A DNA stretch of 5,361 nucleotides from Chlamydiota bacterium (GTDB taxonomy: Bacteria > Chlamydiota > Chlamydiia > Chlamydiales > JAJFMB01), in NCBI GenBank assembly GCA_021772355.1, contig JAJFMB010000304.1, positions 1 through 5,361 of the forward strand. Reading direction: 5' to 3'. Shown one piece after another: positions 5,145 to 5,361 of this stretch. The notes beneath the pieces were generated by a model. The model saw only the letters and a list, made by a program, of their open reading frames with translations, was not told the origin of the DNA and ran no database searches. Within the stretch, counting starts at the first letter, position 1. Every line of letters begins with the position of its first letter. A program made the translations under genes and the position numbers.

Positions 5145-5361
5145 ATGAGCGTACATGCTACAACAAGTTCTAATAATGTCAATAATGCACAAATTGAATG
5201 TCAAACTCAGTCGGCTACTTCACAGCACGATGTTGGAGTTAGACCTGTTCCCGTAGGAGAGAGCGAAAAGCCTACAGTAGAAAGCAAAGTGACAAAACTA
5301 AATGAGGCCGTTAAAGAAAACACAAAATTAACTAAAAAAGAAAAAAAACAGAGAATCATTG
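5145..5361 (+). CDS. N-terminal part of an unrecognised protein, cut by the window end (72 codons)
   Basis: Open from ATG 5145 through the window end with no stop. The start is supported by AAGAGGG 7 bases upstream. The first ~30 residues are rich in Ser, Thr, Asn and Gln (MSVHATTSSNNVNNAQIE), followed by a Pro/Val/Glu stretch (RPVPVGESEKPTVESK) and then a strongly charged, Lys/Glu-rich helix-forming segment (LNEAVKENTKLTKKEKKQ), possibly the start of a coiled coil. There is no signal peptide or membrane helix in the visible part. The polar disordered start, AT-rich leader and position next to the kinase suggest another secreted host-interaction protein, but no family is recognisable and the function is unknown. 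Confidence 0.75.
   Translation, partial: MSVHATTSSNNVNNAQIECQTQSATSQHDVGVRPVPVGESEKPTVESKVTKLNEAVKENTKLTKKEKKQRII

Overview
The window looks like a piece of a Gram-negative chromosome, most likely from the phylum Chlamydiae outside the family Chlamydiaceae (an amoeba- or arthropod-associated 'environmental' chlamydia). Three things suggest this. A lipid A disaccharide synthase (LpxB) is preceded directly by a double LAB_N membrane module; in Chlamydia these two parts form one ~600-residue LpxB. A eukaryotic-type Ser/Thr kinase with a long, polar, apparently disordered N-terminus follows. Coding DNA is moderately AT-rich. The taxonomic assignment is an inference and no marker gene is present.

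Layout. Bases 1-181 hold no confident gene; a short reverse-strand frame at the very edge (1-88) weakly resembles an ankyrin repeat, and a sigma70-like promoter lies at 101-128. A compact forward cluster runs from 182 to 3671: a possible 60-residue Arg/His-tailed small protein (182-364), an alpha/beta-hydrolase (366-1091, or from GTG 276), a GT2 glycosyltransferase of the dolichol/undecaprenyl-phosphate sugar type but without the usual C-terminal membrane helices (1116-1820), a seven-helix protein with two LAB_N repeats (1822-2505), and lpxB (2502-3671). The last three genes are essentially contiguous (1 bp gap, then a 4-bp ATGA overlap). This points to one translationally coupled envelope-glycolipid unit: LpxB makes the lipid A disaccharide, while the GT2 plus LAB_N pair resembles modules that charge a lipid carrier with a sugar for envelope modification.

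After a ~100-bp AT-rich intergenic region with its own promoter and a good Shine-Dalgarno, the character changes. At 3774-5030 is a complete protein kinase (418 residues) with a ~125-residue N-terminal extension. After another AT-rich gap comes the start of a further gene (5145 to the window end) with a Ser/Thr/Asn/Gln-rich N-terminus and the same leader style. These two look like secreted host-interaction proteins placed next to a conserved lipid A locus. The kinase is the most interesting item in the window. No RNA genes, mobile elements or CRISPR arrays were seen, and no convincing intrinsic terminator.
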